DNA of 14,798 nucleotides from a bacterium YEK0313 (GTDB lineage Bacteria > Pseudomonadota > Alphaproteobacteria > Rhizobiales > Phreatobacteraceae). Location of the stretch: the NCBI GenBank assembly GCA_000751295.2, contig CCMO02000004.1:1-14798 (forward strand), read 5' to 3'. Under the pieces are notes generated by a model. That model was not told where the DNA came from. It did not search any database and worked only from the letters and a program-made list of their open reading frames with translations. A program made the position numbers and the translations under genes. Positions 1-8,063 of this stretch are shown piece by piece (within the stretch, counting starts at the first letter, position 1; each line of letters opens with the position of its first letter).

Positions 1-72
1 CCGAACCTGAGACTCGAGAAAGCTGCGCTCTTCAACGCTCAGAACAACCACATCCGCCACCCGGCCCGCCAT
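1..72 (-). CDS. IS630-family transposase, N-terminal fragment
   Basis: An ATG at 72-70 (minus strand) opens a frame of 24 codons running to the window edge. It is preceded by a G-rich ribosome-binding site (GGGGG) five bases upstream. The visible protein begins MAGRVADVVVLSVEER and continues SFLESQVR, which resembles the start of IS630 transposases: a short lead, then a 'LS-EER-LE--VR' helix before the first helix-turn-helix. The DDE catalytic domain lies outside the window. The reading frame is open to the edge, so there is no sign of damage. The assignment relies on this short match plus the inverted repeat and CTAG target, and on the matching C-terminal piece at the opposite window edge. 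Confidence 0.72.
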   Translation of the reverse strand, partial: MAGRVADVVVLSVEERSFLESQVR

Positions 73-124
73 ATCAGCCCCCAAATCACTTGGGTCAATG
101 ATACGAATTACAGTTCCGGGTGAC
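1..124 (-). mobile_element. IS630-family element, 5' end (partial, runs off left edge)
   Basis: The outer end of the element is read on the minus strand from position 124, beginning GTCACCCG. It is followed outward by TA (125-126) and then G, which is half of the CTAG target typical of IS630. The 18 bases of this terminus match the right-edge IS end (from 14676 on the plus strand) at about 14 of 18 positions, as expected for imperfect terminal inverted repeats. A small hairpin (arms 80-84 and 90-94) lies just upstream of the transposase start. Only 124 bp of the element is visible. The exact IS name cannot be given. Confidence 0.8.
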
Positions 125-142
125 TAGTTCGCGGAGGGCATC

Positions 143-700
143 ATGCGGACCAGCAATCGCAGGAAAATCCTCGACGCGATCATCGCCATTGTCGAGCGTG
201 ACGGCATTACCGCTGTCACCTTCGACGCCGTTGCGGCCGAAACCGGGCTGACGCGCGGCGGCTTGCTCTACCACTTCCCGTCGCGGGAGGCGCTTATCCT
301 CGCGGCCCACCAACATCTTGCCGACCAATGGGAGGCGGGCATGGAGAAGATCGCGGGCGGCAAAGCCGACACGGTGGAGCCGGCCGAACGCGATGCGGCC
401 TATATCCAGAGCTGCGCGCAGATGGCCCGCCGCGTCGAACTTCTGATGATGCTGGAAAGCGCCGGCGAGCCGGACCTTGATTCCTTATGGCAGGGCGTTC
501 TTGACCGCTGGTCGCCGCCGGTTCCTGACGACGACGATCCGGCAGCCCTCGCGCGCTTCGTCGCCCGTCTTGCTGCTGATGGCCTGTGGGTCCACGAGGC
601 AATGTCCAACCGGCCATTGCCGGCCAAGCTCAAGGAGCGTGTCTGTCGTGAGCTGGTGACGATGGCCGAAAGCATGACGCGAGATAGTAAGAACTCATAG
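143..700 (+). CDS. TetR/AcrR-family transcriptional repressor of the efflux pump
   Basis: A 185-aa protein of normal TetR length. The N-terminal DNA-binding domain is clear: helix-turn-helix at about residues 26-45 (TFDAVAAETGLTRGGLLYHF), followed by the usual 'PSREAL' turn. The C-terminal ligand-binding half is less conserved, so the inducer cannot be read from sequence. The start is fixed by GGAGGG at 133-138. The IS630 end stops at 124, only 18 bp upstream, so the native upstream sequence has been displaced. If the two window ends are joined without the IS, this gene starts 15 nt after the stop of the DHA2 efflux gene at 13164, forming a tight efflux-tetR operon. The likely role is repression of that pump through the palindrome at 13115-13130. 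A separate role cannot be excluded. Confidence 0.9.
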   Translation: MRTSNRRKILDAIIAIVERDGITAVTFDAVAAETGLTRGGLLYHFPSREALILAAHQHLADQWEAGMEKIAGGKADTVEPAERDAAYIQSCAQMARRVELLMMLESAGEPDLDSLWQGVLDRWSPPVPDDDDPAALARFVARLAADGLWVHEAMSNRPLPAKLKERVCRELVTMAESMTRDSKNS

Positions 701-704
701 ACTT

Positions 705-732
705 TGTCGCGAAACTCCCAAAACATGCGACA
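705..732 (+). other. res-like resolvase site (single 28-bp copy)
   Basis: A 28-bp element with TGTCGC at one end and GCGACA at the other. It matches 25 of 28 bases of the reverse complement of 12226-12253, which lies in front of the resolvase gene. Ends of this type, 28 bp apart, fit a serine-resolvase subsite I. It sits between the tetR stop and the end of the traA operon, at the junction of cargo and backbone. The central dinucleotide is CC, not the AT common in Tn3-type crossover sites, so use as a crossover point is unproven. Confidence 0.6.
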
Positions 733-745
733 GTTTTAGCCTGCT

Positions 746-1294
746 TCACCCGGCTTGCAGACGTTCCGCGATGAAGTCGGCGCGCTGCTCGATCCCTACC
801 AGCGGCAGCTCTACAATCTGATAGCCAAGCCGGGTGTAAGTTTCGGCCATGACTCGGCCGGTCGCCTCGGCCTCCTGCCGGTCCTGCTTGCGCTCGGCGT
901 CCTGCGCGAAAATGGCACCCCAATACGGGGCGAGGAAAACCCGCTCGTTGTAGGGATGAATTTTCGCCGCCGCCTCAATATGAGCCGGGACAGGCAGGCC
1001 GCAGAGCGTAAGATAGCCGACAACATCAGGAATCCCGCGATCCATCAGGACAGGCGCGTCACTCGCAAGAGCCTCGTGATAGGAACGCAGCTCCCAACCC
1101 AACATGAGTTCGGCAAAGATGGCCCGATCCGCCCAAGGCAAGGCTGGCCCGCCGATCCTGACTTGATCTTGTATGATCGCCCGGCCGGCCTCGGGCATCG
1201 TGCGGAAGCCGCGCCGGGTCATGGCGTCAATCAGGCTGCTTTTGCCGGAACCGGGGCCGCCAGTCACGACGAACATATGTTGAGCGTTAGCCAT
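746..1294 (-). CDS. P-loop ATPase/kinase-like protein (AAA_28 type)
   Basis: A 182-aa protein with a Walker A motif at residues 12-20 (GGPGSGKSS) near the N-terminus and an 'LMDRG' segment in the middle, where kinase-like P-loop proteins carry a catalytic or lid Asp/Arg. The pattern matches small AAA family ATPases of the AAA_28 type, which resemble nucleotide kinases; the substrate is unknown. The ATG at 1294 is preferred over an in-frame GTG at 1309 because AAGGAG lies six bases before the ATG and would overlap the GTG start. It follows the DUF6118-like gene by 16 bp and is last in the traA operon. It may help relaxase function or be accessory; nothing in the sequence decides. Confidence 0.7.
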   Translation of the reverse strand: MANAQHMFVVTGGPGSGKSSLIDAMTRRGFRTMPEAGRAIIQDQVRIGGPALPWADRAIFAELMLGWELRSYHEALASDAPVLMDRGIPDVVGYLTLCGLPVPAHIEAAAKIHPYNERVFLAPYWGAIFAQDAERKQDRQEAEATGRVMAETYTRLGYQIVELPLVGIEQRADFIAERLQAG

Positions 1295-1310
1295 AGAAAC
1301 TCCTTCCACA

Positions 1311-2060
1311 CTACTGCGCCGGCGCTTTCACCGTGATCGTGCATCGCTGATCCTCGCCGGCCGTGCGCGCGGCCTCCCAACAAGCCGCTACCGCCTCCCT
1401 GTTCGTTTCAAGGAGCTGGTCGGCCGAGGCCACGCGCTGCCACGCTTCCGGGCTGCCGAACGCCATGAGGCTCATACCGGCCTGCCACGGCCTTTCGCCC
1501 ATGACGACGCTGGCGACACGCGGCGCGGCCGAGAACGGCAACAGGCGCGGAAGGAACAACATCACCAGCGCGCCGGCGAGCAGGCCGACCGCGAAAGCGG
1601 CGACAAGCCACCAATCTTGCCGGCTACGCTCCCGCGCGCCGGCGACGTGCGCCGAAAGATTGCGGCCGGCGCGCTCGAGGTCGGACGCCTGCCGCTCGAG
1701 CTGTTGCGCGGCGGTGCGTATCAGGGCCTCGCCGCTGCGCTCGAGGAGCGCCGCATAGTGCGTCGCGCCCTGCCGGAGAATAGGCGATTGCTCTACGCCG
1801 TGCATCCGCTCCGCAACAGTGTCGAGCGCCTGCACGAGCTGGGCGAGCTGGGGCTTGTAGTCCTGCGCCGGCTCGATCTTTTCGAGCTGGTCGAAAGCCG
1901 CTTCCAGCCCACGCCGCATCACGGTCATTTCCGCGCCGATCTGCGCGCCCTGCGTCTCGATCGTGCGCCGGAGCGCATCGAACGCGGCGGCCGGGTCGCC
2001 GGCGTCCTCGTCCAGTGCTTGCCGTGCGATTCCTTCCCTGTCGTCGTCCAGCTCCGTCAT
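1311..2060 (-). CDS. DUF6118-like membrane-anchored coiled-coil protein
   Basis: A 249-aa protein. Residues 1-145 are charged and helical with heptad-like stretches (about 30-60, 70-90 and 105-145), predicting a cytoplasmic coiled coil. One strong transmembrane helix follows at about 150-174, then a C-terminal domain with two cysteines (about 227 and 240). I recognise it as similar to DUF6118 proteins that commonly sit beside traA in alphaproteobacterial plasmids; the function is unknown. It starts 11 bp after the traA stop with GGAG upstream, so it is almost certainly cotranscribed with traA. A role in tethering the relaxosome or the downstream ATPase to the membrane is possible but is inference. 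Confidence 0.68.
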   Translation of the reverse strand: MTELDDDREGIARQALDEDAGDPAAAFDALRRTIETQGAQIGAEMTVMRRGLEAAFDQLEKIEPAQDYKPQLAQLVQALDTVAERMHGVEQSPILRQGATHYAALLERSGEALIRTAAQQLERQASDLERAGRNLSAHVAGARERSRQDWWLVAAFAVGLLAGALVMLFLPRLLPFSAAPRVASVVMGERPWQAGMSLMAFGSPEAWQRVASADQLLETNREAVAACWEAARTAGEDQRCTITVKAPAQ

Positions 2061-2071
2061 ATTCTCCGTGC

Positions 2072-5000
2072 CTACCTTCCCAAACCGATGCCCCGGCTAA
2101 TCTGCCGGCTGCGTGACATTTCTTCTTGTAGCTGATGGGCGATGCTCTGCCCCCGGCGAAGCTCCTGCCCGATTCCAAGCTCCTGCCGGCGATTGCGCAG
2201 GATGGAATCTACCTGCGGGTCACGTTCGAGGCTCTTGGTCAGGCCGTTCATCTGGCTTTCGACCTTGGCGCGGGCATCGTCGTGCTGCCAGCCGCGAAGC
2301 TCCCGGCGCTGGCCCTGTAGTTCCTGCCAGCGTTCAACAAACCGCTCGGCCCTGACATTCGGGTCTTGCAGCGCGGCGTTTTCGCGCTTCATCCCGTCGA
2401 TCACCTGCGCGACACGCTCCCGGCCGGAAAGCTCGGTCATGGCGCGCGCCGTCGCCGGGTCGTTTTGCAGGGTCGAACGCATCAAATCTTTCATGCCGTC
2501 GCGCACCTGGTCGAGCTGCTGGCCGGCATCGCCCATTTCCTGCCGCTGCATGTCGAGGACCGGCAGGCCCTCGCGCCGGTGCTGGTCGATCGACTGATAG
2601 GCCCGCGAATAGCGGTCAACGGCCTGCTCAAGCGGCGACTGCCCCCGCGCCCGCTCGGCCAGCCGGTCGGGCGCCGGCGCCTGCCGCAAGCTCCCTTCCC
2701 TTTCCGGCCGTCGCTGCATCCGCGATGCCTCGCCGCGCTCCTGTGAGGGCGCAGGGCGTGCATTGAGCTTGAGGCCGGCGAACATACCGCGCCGCTGCTT
2801 CTCGGCCTGCTGCGGCCGTTTCTGGTCGATCTGCGGGCCGTCCTCGCCGGCGCGGTCTGGCTCGCGGCTCTCGGCCGCCGCGCCGCGCCCGAGTTTCAGG
2901 CCCTCGAACGGATTGCGGCGCTGCTGTCGATCGCTGGCGAGATCTTCGCGCGGATCTGCACGAAGATCCTGCGCGAGATCCGCGCCGACTTTTTGCGAGG
3001 ATCTCCGCTCAAGGGCGTGATCCCCGGCCGTCGACTCCCGTTCCGCACGTAGCCCGGCGCGCTCGGCCGGAATCTCGATCTCGCTGCGGACGCCCATTTG
3101 CTCCGCGATCCCGCGCCGCTCGGCAAAGTCGCGGGTATAGTCGAGCGTCGTTTCCTTCACGCCCGACCGGGACAGGCGGCGTTCTAGCTGGCTATAGGCC
3201 AGCTCGCCGGCGTCCTGAACCTTCCATGTGTTGCGGTGCGTCTGCGTCCCATCGGGCAAGGTGACGGGGGTGGAACCCTCATGCTGTAGGCCGATCTTCT
3301 CCCCGATCTCCGGCGCGGCCTCCTTCATGGCCCGCTCTAGATCGACGCCCCATAGGGTGCGCTGCTCGCCCTTGTCGTTTTCCAGCGTCACGAAATAGCT
3401 GTCGGACTTCTGCGGGTCATGCTCGAAGGGCGCGGCCCCATGCTCGACCAGCCGGCCGGCATTGGTGAACTCGTCCTGTGCCGCGTAGAGCTGCACCCCG
3501 TCACGATGCCGGGTCATGGCGACATAGGTTAGATGCCGGTCCATCGTCCCCGACGCCATCACATAGGAGCGATCGACCGTCGCCCCCTGATTTTTGTGAA
3601 TCGTCGTCGCATAACCGTGGTCGATCGCCTGATAGTCGCCCATCGGCACGGAAACACTATCGCCGCCCCGGCCGTCGAGCTGCGCGACGATCCGGCCCGC
3701 CTCGACATGCTCGACCGTGCCTAGCATCCCGTTTTTCACGCCAAGGTCGCGGTTGTTCTCCAAGAACACGATGCGGTCGCCCGGCGCGAACTCCCTCTGC
3801 CCGGTATTGGTCTGGAAGGTCAGCGCCCGGCCCGGCCCTTCCCGCTCATGGGCGACGTCGCCCGGCGCAAGGCTGTCGTCGGCCACGCGCGCCAGCTCGC
3901 CCCGTGCCAAAACACCCCGGTCCTGTAGCTCGGCCCGGATCGCGTCATTGATGGCGCGAACATCGGCCCGGCGATGCGCCATCGCAACCCGGGTGCCGTC
4001 CGGACGTTCATCGCGATCGGCAAGGTAGTCCCGCACGATCTGGCCGCGCGCGTCCTCGCCTGTCTCGGCAAAGCTGATATTGCCGTGATCCCGATAGGCC
4101 GCCAGCCCCTCGGCCGTCCGGTGCGTGGCGAAGTCAATGGAAGCGTCCCGCTGCCAGTCCACGCGCTGCCGGCGAATCTCCGACAGCTCGGCATGGCCGA
4201 TTTCCTCCGTGATCGCCCGGAACGGTGCGCCGGCCCCGATCGCCTGCAACTGCTCATGGTCGCCTACAAGGACGATCTTCGCCCCGCGCGCCTCGGCCTC
4301 GCCAACGAAGCGGGCGAGCTGGCGGCTCCCGACCATGCCCGCCTCGTCGATCACGAACACGTCGCCGCGGCCGATCGTGCCGCGGTCGTTCTCCCAACCG
4401 CGGGACCATGATGCGAGGGTGCGGCTCTGGATGCCGGAACTTTCCTCCAAGCCCTCGGCCGCCTTCCCCGACAGGGCCGCGCCGTGGACCTGATAGCCTT
4501 CGGCCTCCCACGCCTCGCGCGCGGCCGCGAGCATGGTGGACTTGCCAGCGCCGGCATAACCGACAACGGCCGCGATCCGCTCCGGCCCGGTGATATGCTC
4601 GATCGCCCGGCGCTGCTCGTCCGAAAGTCGCGCCGTCTCGATCTGGCGTTCACGTTCGCCGGCGTCCAGCTCGCCCCGCGCAACCTTCCCGGCCGTGTCA
4701 TGGGAAACGCTCGACCGAATGGCGGCGTCTTGGGCATCTATCGCCCGCTCGACATGCCGGCGATCGACGCCATGACCATGAGCCGCGTGCATCCGCTGCG
4801 CGCTCTCGATCATGCCGGATTCGATCTCGACCATTTCGCGGGTGGAATAGCGAGCAAGCTCGATCTCGCCCGTTGCCGGGTCCGCGCGCTCGGGCTGCAA
4901 CTCGACCAGCGCCGGCGAGGCCATCACCTTCGCAAAGGCGCTCTGGAACTCCTGCGGGTCGTCGTTGATGTAGCGATGCAGCGCCCGCGCAACGTCGTGG

Positions 5001-5812
5001 CGATCGAACACGCTCTTTTCCCCGGTGATGAGGGTTAGAACCTGCTCGGGCTTCTCCCGGATCAGCTCGGCATTGCGCCGGGCCGCATCCTCGTCCAGCC
5101 GCGACCGCGACACGTCGAGGCCGCGCCGTTCCATCTGCGAGGCATGGACGCCCATATGCTCGGTCGGCGCGATCTCAAGCCCGCGCTCCATGTGCGAACG
5201 ATGGTCGATCCGAATATCAAGCCCGGCCATTGCAAGCCGCTCGTTGGCGATCCCCTCCCACCTCTGGCGAAGGTCGCGGAGCTGCATATCGGTCGTCGGC
5301 AGGTCGTGCGCCAGCAGCCATTTGTTTTCGCGCTCAAGATAGGTCTTGTCGCCTAGCCCGTTCTCCGTCACCTGCCGCGTGGTCATAAGGATATGGGCAT
5401 GGTGATTGCGAACGTCGCTCGCCTCGTGCGGTGCATGAATGGCGAAATCCACGGCCGCGCCGTAGCGGTCGGCCAGCTCCTGCGCCATCTCCCGCGCCGC
5501 CTCTAGCCGTTCCTCGGCCGAAAGCTCATGCGGCAAGGCAACCTCGAACTCGCGGGCAACGCGGGCATCCTTCCGCTTCTCGGCAAACTCGGCGGCGTTC
5601 CAGAGCGTCGAGCGATCCCGCGCCCAATCGGCGTTGACGCCTTCCGGCAAGACGATCTCGGCATGTTCGACGCCCTGCTTTGCCGTGTAGTCGTGCGTGA
5701 TGCCGTCGCGCTCGTTGGTCAACTTCTCCCCGGCACGATAAGCCATAGAGGCGACGGCGCTACGGCCCTTCGCCCGCGAAACTGGCTTCATGCTGAAATG
5801 GTAGATCGCCAA
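2072..5812 (-). CDS. traA: Ti-type conjugative relaxase/helicase TraA (MobQ)
   Basis: A 1246-aa two-domain protein that nicks oriT and unwinds the plasmid for transfer. The relaxase domain (about 1-230) opens MAIYHFSMKPVSR and has the likely catalytic Tyr25 (SMAYRAGEK) and the metal-binding histidine motif at 137-140 (HHAHILMTTR). The RecD/TraI-like helicase domain follows: Walker A at 418-426 (GYAGAGKST), Walker B at 485-493 (VFVIDEAGM), GDHEQLQ at 517-523, HGYATTIHKNQG from 732 and YVAMTRHR at 763-770. Residues 850-1246 are charged and Arg/Gln-rich and contain the repeat F-GLKL twice (NPFEGLKLGRG and GMFAGLKLNAR). The start is TTG at 5812: the first ATG, at residue 8, would remove the conserved first strand, and GAGG lies seven bases before the TTG. 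It is divergent from traD across oriT, as in Ti plasmids. All motifs appear intact. Confidence 0.95.
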   Translation of the reverse strand: MAIYHFSMKPVSRAKGRSAVASMAYRAGEKLTNERDGITHDYTAKQGVEHAEIVLPEGVNADWARDRSTLWNAAEFAEKRKDARVAREFEVALPHELSAEERLEAAREMAQELADRYGAAVDFAIHAPHEASDVRNHHAHILMTTRQVTENGLGDKTYLERENKWLLAHDLPTTDMQLRDLRQRWEGIANERLAMAGLDIRIDHRSHMERGLEIAPTEHMGVHASQMERRGLDVSRSRLDEDAARRNAELIREKPEQVLTLITGEKSVFDRHDVARALHRYINDDPQEFQSAFAKVMASPALVELQPERADPATGEIELARYSTREMVEIESGMIESAQRMHAAHGHGVDRRHVERAIDAQDAAIRSSVSHDTAGKVARGELDAGERERQIETARLSDEQRRAIEHITGPERIAAVVGYAGAGKSTMLAAAREAWEAEGYQVHGAALSGKAAEGLEESSGIQSRTLASWSRGWENDRGTIGRGDVFVIDEAGMVGSRQLARFVGEAEARGAKIVLVGDHEQLQAIGAGAPFRAITEEIGHAELSEIRRQRVDWQRDASIDFATHRTAEGLAAYRDHGNISFAETGEDARGQIVRDYLADRDERPDGTRVAMAHRRADVRAINDAIRAELQDRGVLARGELARVADDSLAPGDVAHEREGPGRALTFQTNTGQREFAPGDRIVFLENNRDLGVKNGMLGTVEHVEAGRIVAQLDGRGGDSVSVPMGDYQAIDHGYATTIHKNQGATVDRSYVMASGTMDRHLTYVAMTRHRDGVQLYAAQDEFTNAGRLVEHGAAPFEHDPQKSDSYFVTLENDKGEQRTLWGVDLERAMKEAAPEIGEKIGLQHEGSTPVTLPDGTQTHRNTWKVQDAGELAYSQLERRLSRSGVKETTLDYTRDFAERRGIAEQMGVRSEIEIPAERAGLRAERESTAGDHALERRSSQKVGADLAQDLRADPREDLASDRQQRRNPFEGLKLGRGAAAESREPDRAGEDGPQIDQKRPQQAEKQRRGMFAGLKLNARPAPSQERGEASRMQRRPEREGSLRQAPAPDRLAERARGQSPLEQAVDRYSRAYQSIDQHRREGLPVLDMQRQEMGDAGQQLDQVRDGMKDLMRSTLQNDPATARAMTELSGRERVAQVIDGMKRENAALQDPNVRAERFVERWQELQGQRRELRGWQHDDARAKVESQMNGLTKSLERDPQVDSILRNRRQELGIGQELRRGQSIAHQLQEEMSRSRQISRGIGLGR

Positions 5813-5844
5813 CCCGTTGCCTCGATCCCGTTTCCGCCTTTCCC

Positions 5845-5862
5845 GTCAGCTTTCTAGCTGAC
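5845..5862. repeat. Inverted repeat upstream of oriT
   Basis: Perfect 7-bp arms, GTCAGCT at 5845-5851 and AGCTGAC at 5856-5862, around a 4-nt TTCT loop. It lies eight bases before the oriT inverted repeat and 33 bp upstream of the traA start. It may be an accessory relaxosome site or a traA operator; neither can be proven from sequence. Confidence 0.5.
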
Positions 5863-5870
5863 AGCGCGCT

Positions 5871-5900
5871 GAGTTACGCAGTAACTCGTAAGTGCGCCCT
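5871..5900 (+). other. oriT: Origin of transfer (oriT) with nic region, MobQ/RSF1010 type
   Basis: A perfect inverted repeat GAGTTAC-GCA-GTAACTC (5871-5887) is followed at once by GTAAGTGCGCCCT (5888-5900). The latter matches the conserved nic core of RSF1010/R1162 and Ti oriT regions, where the nick falls just after the GCGCCCT part. The inverted repeat directly before nic is the standard MobQ design. Placement between divergent traA and traD agrees with Ti plasmids. On this basis the nicked strand is the plus strand, so transfer would lead with the traD-traG side or the traA side depending on nick polarity, which I did not derive. The rest of the 271-bp gap, 5901-6083, holds no gene and presumably carries the traD promoter; I see no convincing -35/-10 pair there. 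Confidence 0.85.
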
Positions 5901-6083
5901 TCTCAACTCAATCGCTCCGCTCTTTCGTCGCTCGGTGTGGCGCTTGCGGCAAGGTCGATGCGATGAACTGAGGCCCGGATTGTGCTGCAAAACCGTCGAA
6001 AACTCAAGCTCAACGGGCAAACGCTGGAAAAGGCAGCCGGGAATGATAGTCTAGGCGAACGACCGGAAAAGGAGATTTGAAGA

Positions 6084-6386
6084 ATGGCGCGCAAAACGAT
6101 CGAACAACGCTTGGCCGAACTGGATGCGCAGCGCGCCACGCTCAAGGCCCGTCTGTCGAAGCAGGAACGCGCCAACGACACGCGCCGCAAGGTGCTGCTC
6201 GGCGCGCTCATCCTGCATCGCCTCGAAAACGGCCACGATGAAATCTCGCGCGCCCTGCCCGACTGGCTGCGCCGTGAGCTGCCCGACTTCCTGACGCGCC
6301 ACGGTGACAAGGAACTGTTTGCCGACCTGATCGGCAACGCGCCGGCCGCCGAGACGACAGACAGCGCCGGGGGGACCGCCGCATGA
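6084..6386 (+). CDS. traD: Conjugal transfer protein TraD (small relaxosome accessory)
   Basis: A 100-aa basic protein starting MARKTIEQRLAELDAQRATL. Residues 6-31 look like a coiled coil. The segment RRKVLLGALILHRLE (about 34-48) matches the 'R-K-LGALI' core of the TraC/TraD accessory proteins of Ti-type plasmids, which assist TraA at oriT. AGGAG lies about ten bases before the ATG. The stop overlaps the traG start (ATGA at 6383-6386), indicating translational coupling. It is the first gene of the traD-traG operon, just downstream of oriT. Ti plasmids carry both traC and traD here; only one small gene is present, so it could correspond to either. Confidence 0.8.
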   Translation: MARKTIEQRLAELDAQRATLKARLSKQERANDTRRKVLLGALILHRLENGHDEISRALPDWLRRELPDFLTRHGDKELFADLIGNAPAAETTDSAGGTAA

Positions 6387-8047
6387 GTCAGGCGAGACTT
6401 GCATGGGGTGCGTTCAAGAACATGATGCGGCAGGCCGCGCGTGATCCGCTATGGGCGTTCGTCGCTCTGCTCGCCGCACCTTTCCGCATCTGGAAACCGC
6501 TTCTCGGGCTTCTGTTCCTCCTTGTTATCGTCCTGTTCGTCGTCGGCTTCGGCGGCCGCTTCGCTCTCGAACAAATCGGCTTTCGCGTCGGCTCGGTTCC
6601 GGTTCTCCTGCTCGATCTCGTCACGCTGCTGGTGCTGCTGGCGCTCGCTTTCCGCTTCCTCACCAATCCGCTGATTATCCACTTCGGGGATATGGACGGC
6701 GAAACCCACGGCTCGGCCCGCTTCGCCACTGACAAGGAAACCGCCGCCCTCGCCCGCGCCGATTCCGGCCTGCTGATCGGCCGTGACGGCAAGACCGGGA
6801 AGCTCCTGCGCTATGACGGCCCGGCCCATCTGCTGACGATGGCTCCGACCAGAACCGGCAAGGGGGTGGGAACCATCATCCCGAATCTGCTCACCGCCGA
6901 CCGCTCCGTGATCTGCATCGACCCCAAGGGCGAGAACGCGAAAATTGCCGGCCGCGCCCGCCAGCAATTCGGCCCGGTCCACGTCCTCGACCCCTTCGGC
7001 GTCACCGGCCAGCCCTCGGCCGCCTTCAATCCGCTGGAAGGGCTCGACCCGGCCGGCCTCGATGTCGCGGAAGATGCAAGCACCCTTGCCGACGCCCTCG
7101 TGTTCGATGAACCGGGCATGGCCGGCGAAACGCATTGGAACGAGGAAGCCAAGGCGCTTATTGCCGGCCTGATCCTCCATATTGCCGCCACCGGGCCGCG
7201 CGACAGGCGAAACCTCGCCACCCTGCGCGAATATCTCACCCTCGCCCCTGAAGCCTTCGCCGCGCTCCTGAAGGACATGCAGGCGTCAACGGCCGCCTCC
7301 GGCCTGATCGCCCGCGCCGCAAACCGCCACCTCGGCAAATCCGACCGCGAGGCGGCCGGCGTCCTCTCGGCCGCGCAGCGCCATACCCATTTCCTCGACT
7401 CGCCGCGCATGGTCGCGGTCCTCGGCCGATCCGATTTCCGCTTTGCCGATCTCAAGCGCCGCAACGTCTCGGTGTTCCTCGTCCTGCCGCCCGATCGCCT
7501 CGCCACCTATTCCCGCTGGCTGCGCCTGCTCGTCGCCCAAAGCCTCACCGACATGGCCCGCGATCCCGCCAAGCCGGCCGTGCCGGTCCTCTATCTGCTG
7601 GATGAATTCGCCGCCCTCGGCCATCTGGCTCCCGTCGAGCGCGCAATGGGCCTCATGGCCGGCTACGGCGTCCAGCTCTGGCCCATCCTGCAAGACGTTC
7701 ACCAGCTCCGCGCCACCTATGGGCAGCGGGCCGGAACCTTCCTGTCAAACGCCGGCGTCCTACAGGTGTTCGGCGTCAACGATCACGACAGCGCCCGGCT
7801 TGTCTCCGATCTGCTCGGGCAGGAAACCGTTGTGTTCCAGACCATGAGCCGCGCGCTCGATTCCGACAAATCCGGCATTTCCTACGGCGAGCAACACACG
7901 GCCCGCTCGCTGCTCACCCCGGATGAGGTCCGCAACCTGCCGCAGCATGTCGAATTGCTGTTCCTCGCCGGGCAACGGCCGATCGTCGCCGGCAAGCTCG
8001 CCTATTATGCCGATCCCGAGTTCCGGGGGCTGTATGACGCTGCCTGA
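6383..8047 (+). CDS. traG: Type IV coupling protein TraG (VirD4 family)
   Basis: A 554-aa ATPase that brings the TraA-DNA complex to the secretion channel at the inner membrane. Two N-terminal hydrophobic stretches (about 25-60 and 70-95) form the membrane anchor. The motor domain has Walker A at 154-161 (APTRTGKG) and Walker B at 402-413 (VLYLLDEFAALG), with the typical 'CIDPKGEN' segment at about 178-185. Its length is somewhat shorter than many VirD4/TraG proteins (about 600-650 aa) but all ATPase motifs are present. It is translationally coupled to traD. The presence of a dedicated coupling protein with no VirB/Trb genes suggests mobilization through a helper's channel. Confidence 0.93.
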   Translation: MSQARLAWGAFKNMMRQAARDPLWAFVALLAAPFRIWKPLLGLLFLLVIVLFVVGFGGRFALEQIGFRVGSVPVLLLDLVTLLVLLALAFRFLTNPLIIHFGDMDGETHGSARFATDKETAALARADSGLLIGRDGKTGKLLRYDGPAHLLTMAPTRTGKGVGTIIPNLLTADRSVICIDPKGENAKIAGRARQQFGPVHVLDPFGVTGQPSAAFNPLEGLDPAGLDVAEDASTLADALVFDEPGMAGETHWNEEAKALIAGLILHIAATGPRDRRNLATLREYLTLAPEAFAALLKDMQASTAASGLIARAANRHLGKSDREAAGVLSAAQRHTHFLDSPRMVAVLGRSDFRFADLKRRNVSVFLVLPPDRLATYSRWLRLLVAQSLTDMARDPAKPAVPVLYLLDEFAALGHLAPVERAMGLMAGYGVQLWPILQDVHQLRATYGQRAGTFLSNAGVLQVFGVNDHDSARLVSDLLGQETVVFQTMSRALDSDKSGISYGEQHTARSLLTPDEVRNLPQHVELLFLAGQRPIVAGKLAYYADPEFRGLYDAA

Positions 8048-8063
8048 CGTGACAAGAAACGGA

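Noticed and set aside
1617..2135. 172-residue plus-strand frame opposite the DUF6118-like gene
   Set aside because: High-GC complement of a supported gene; no recognisable domain and no independent ribosome-binding site.
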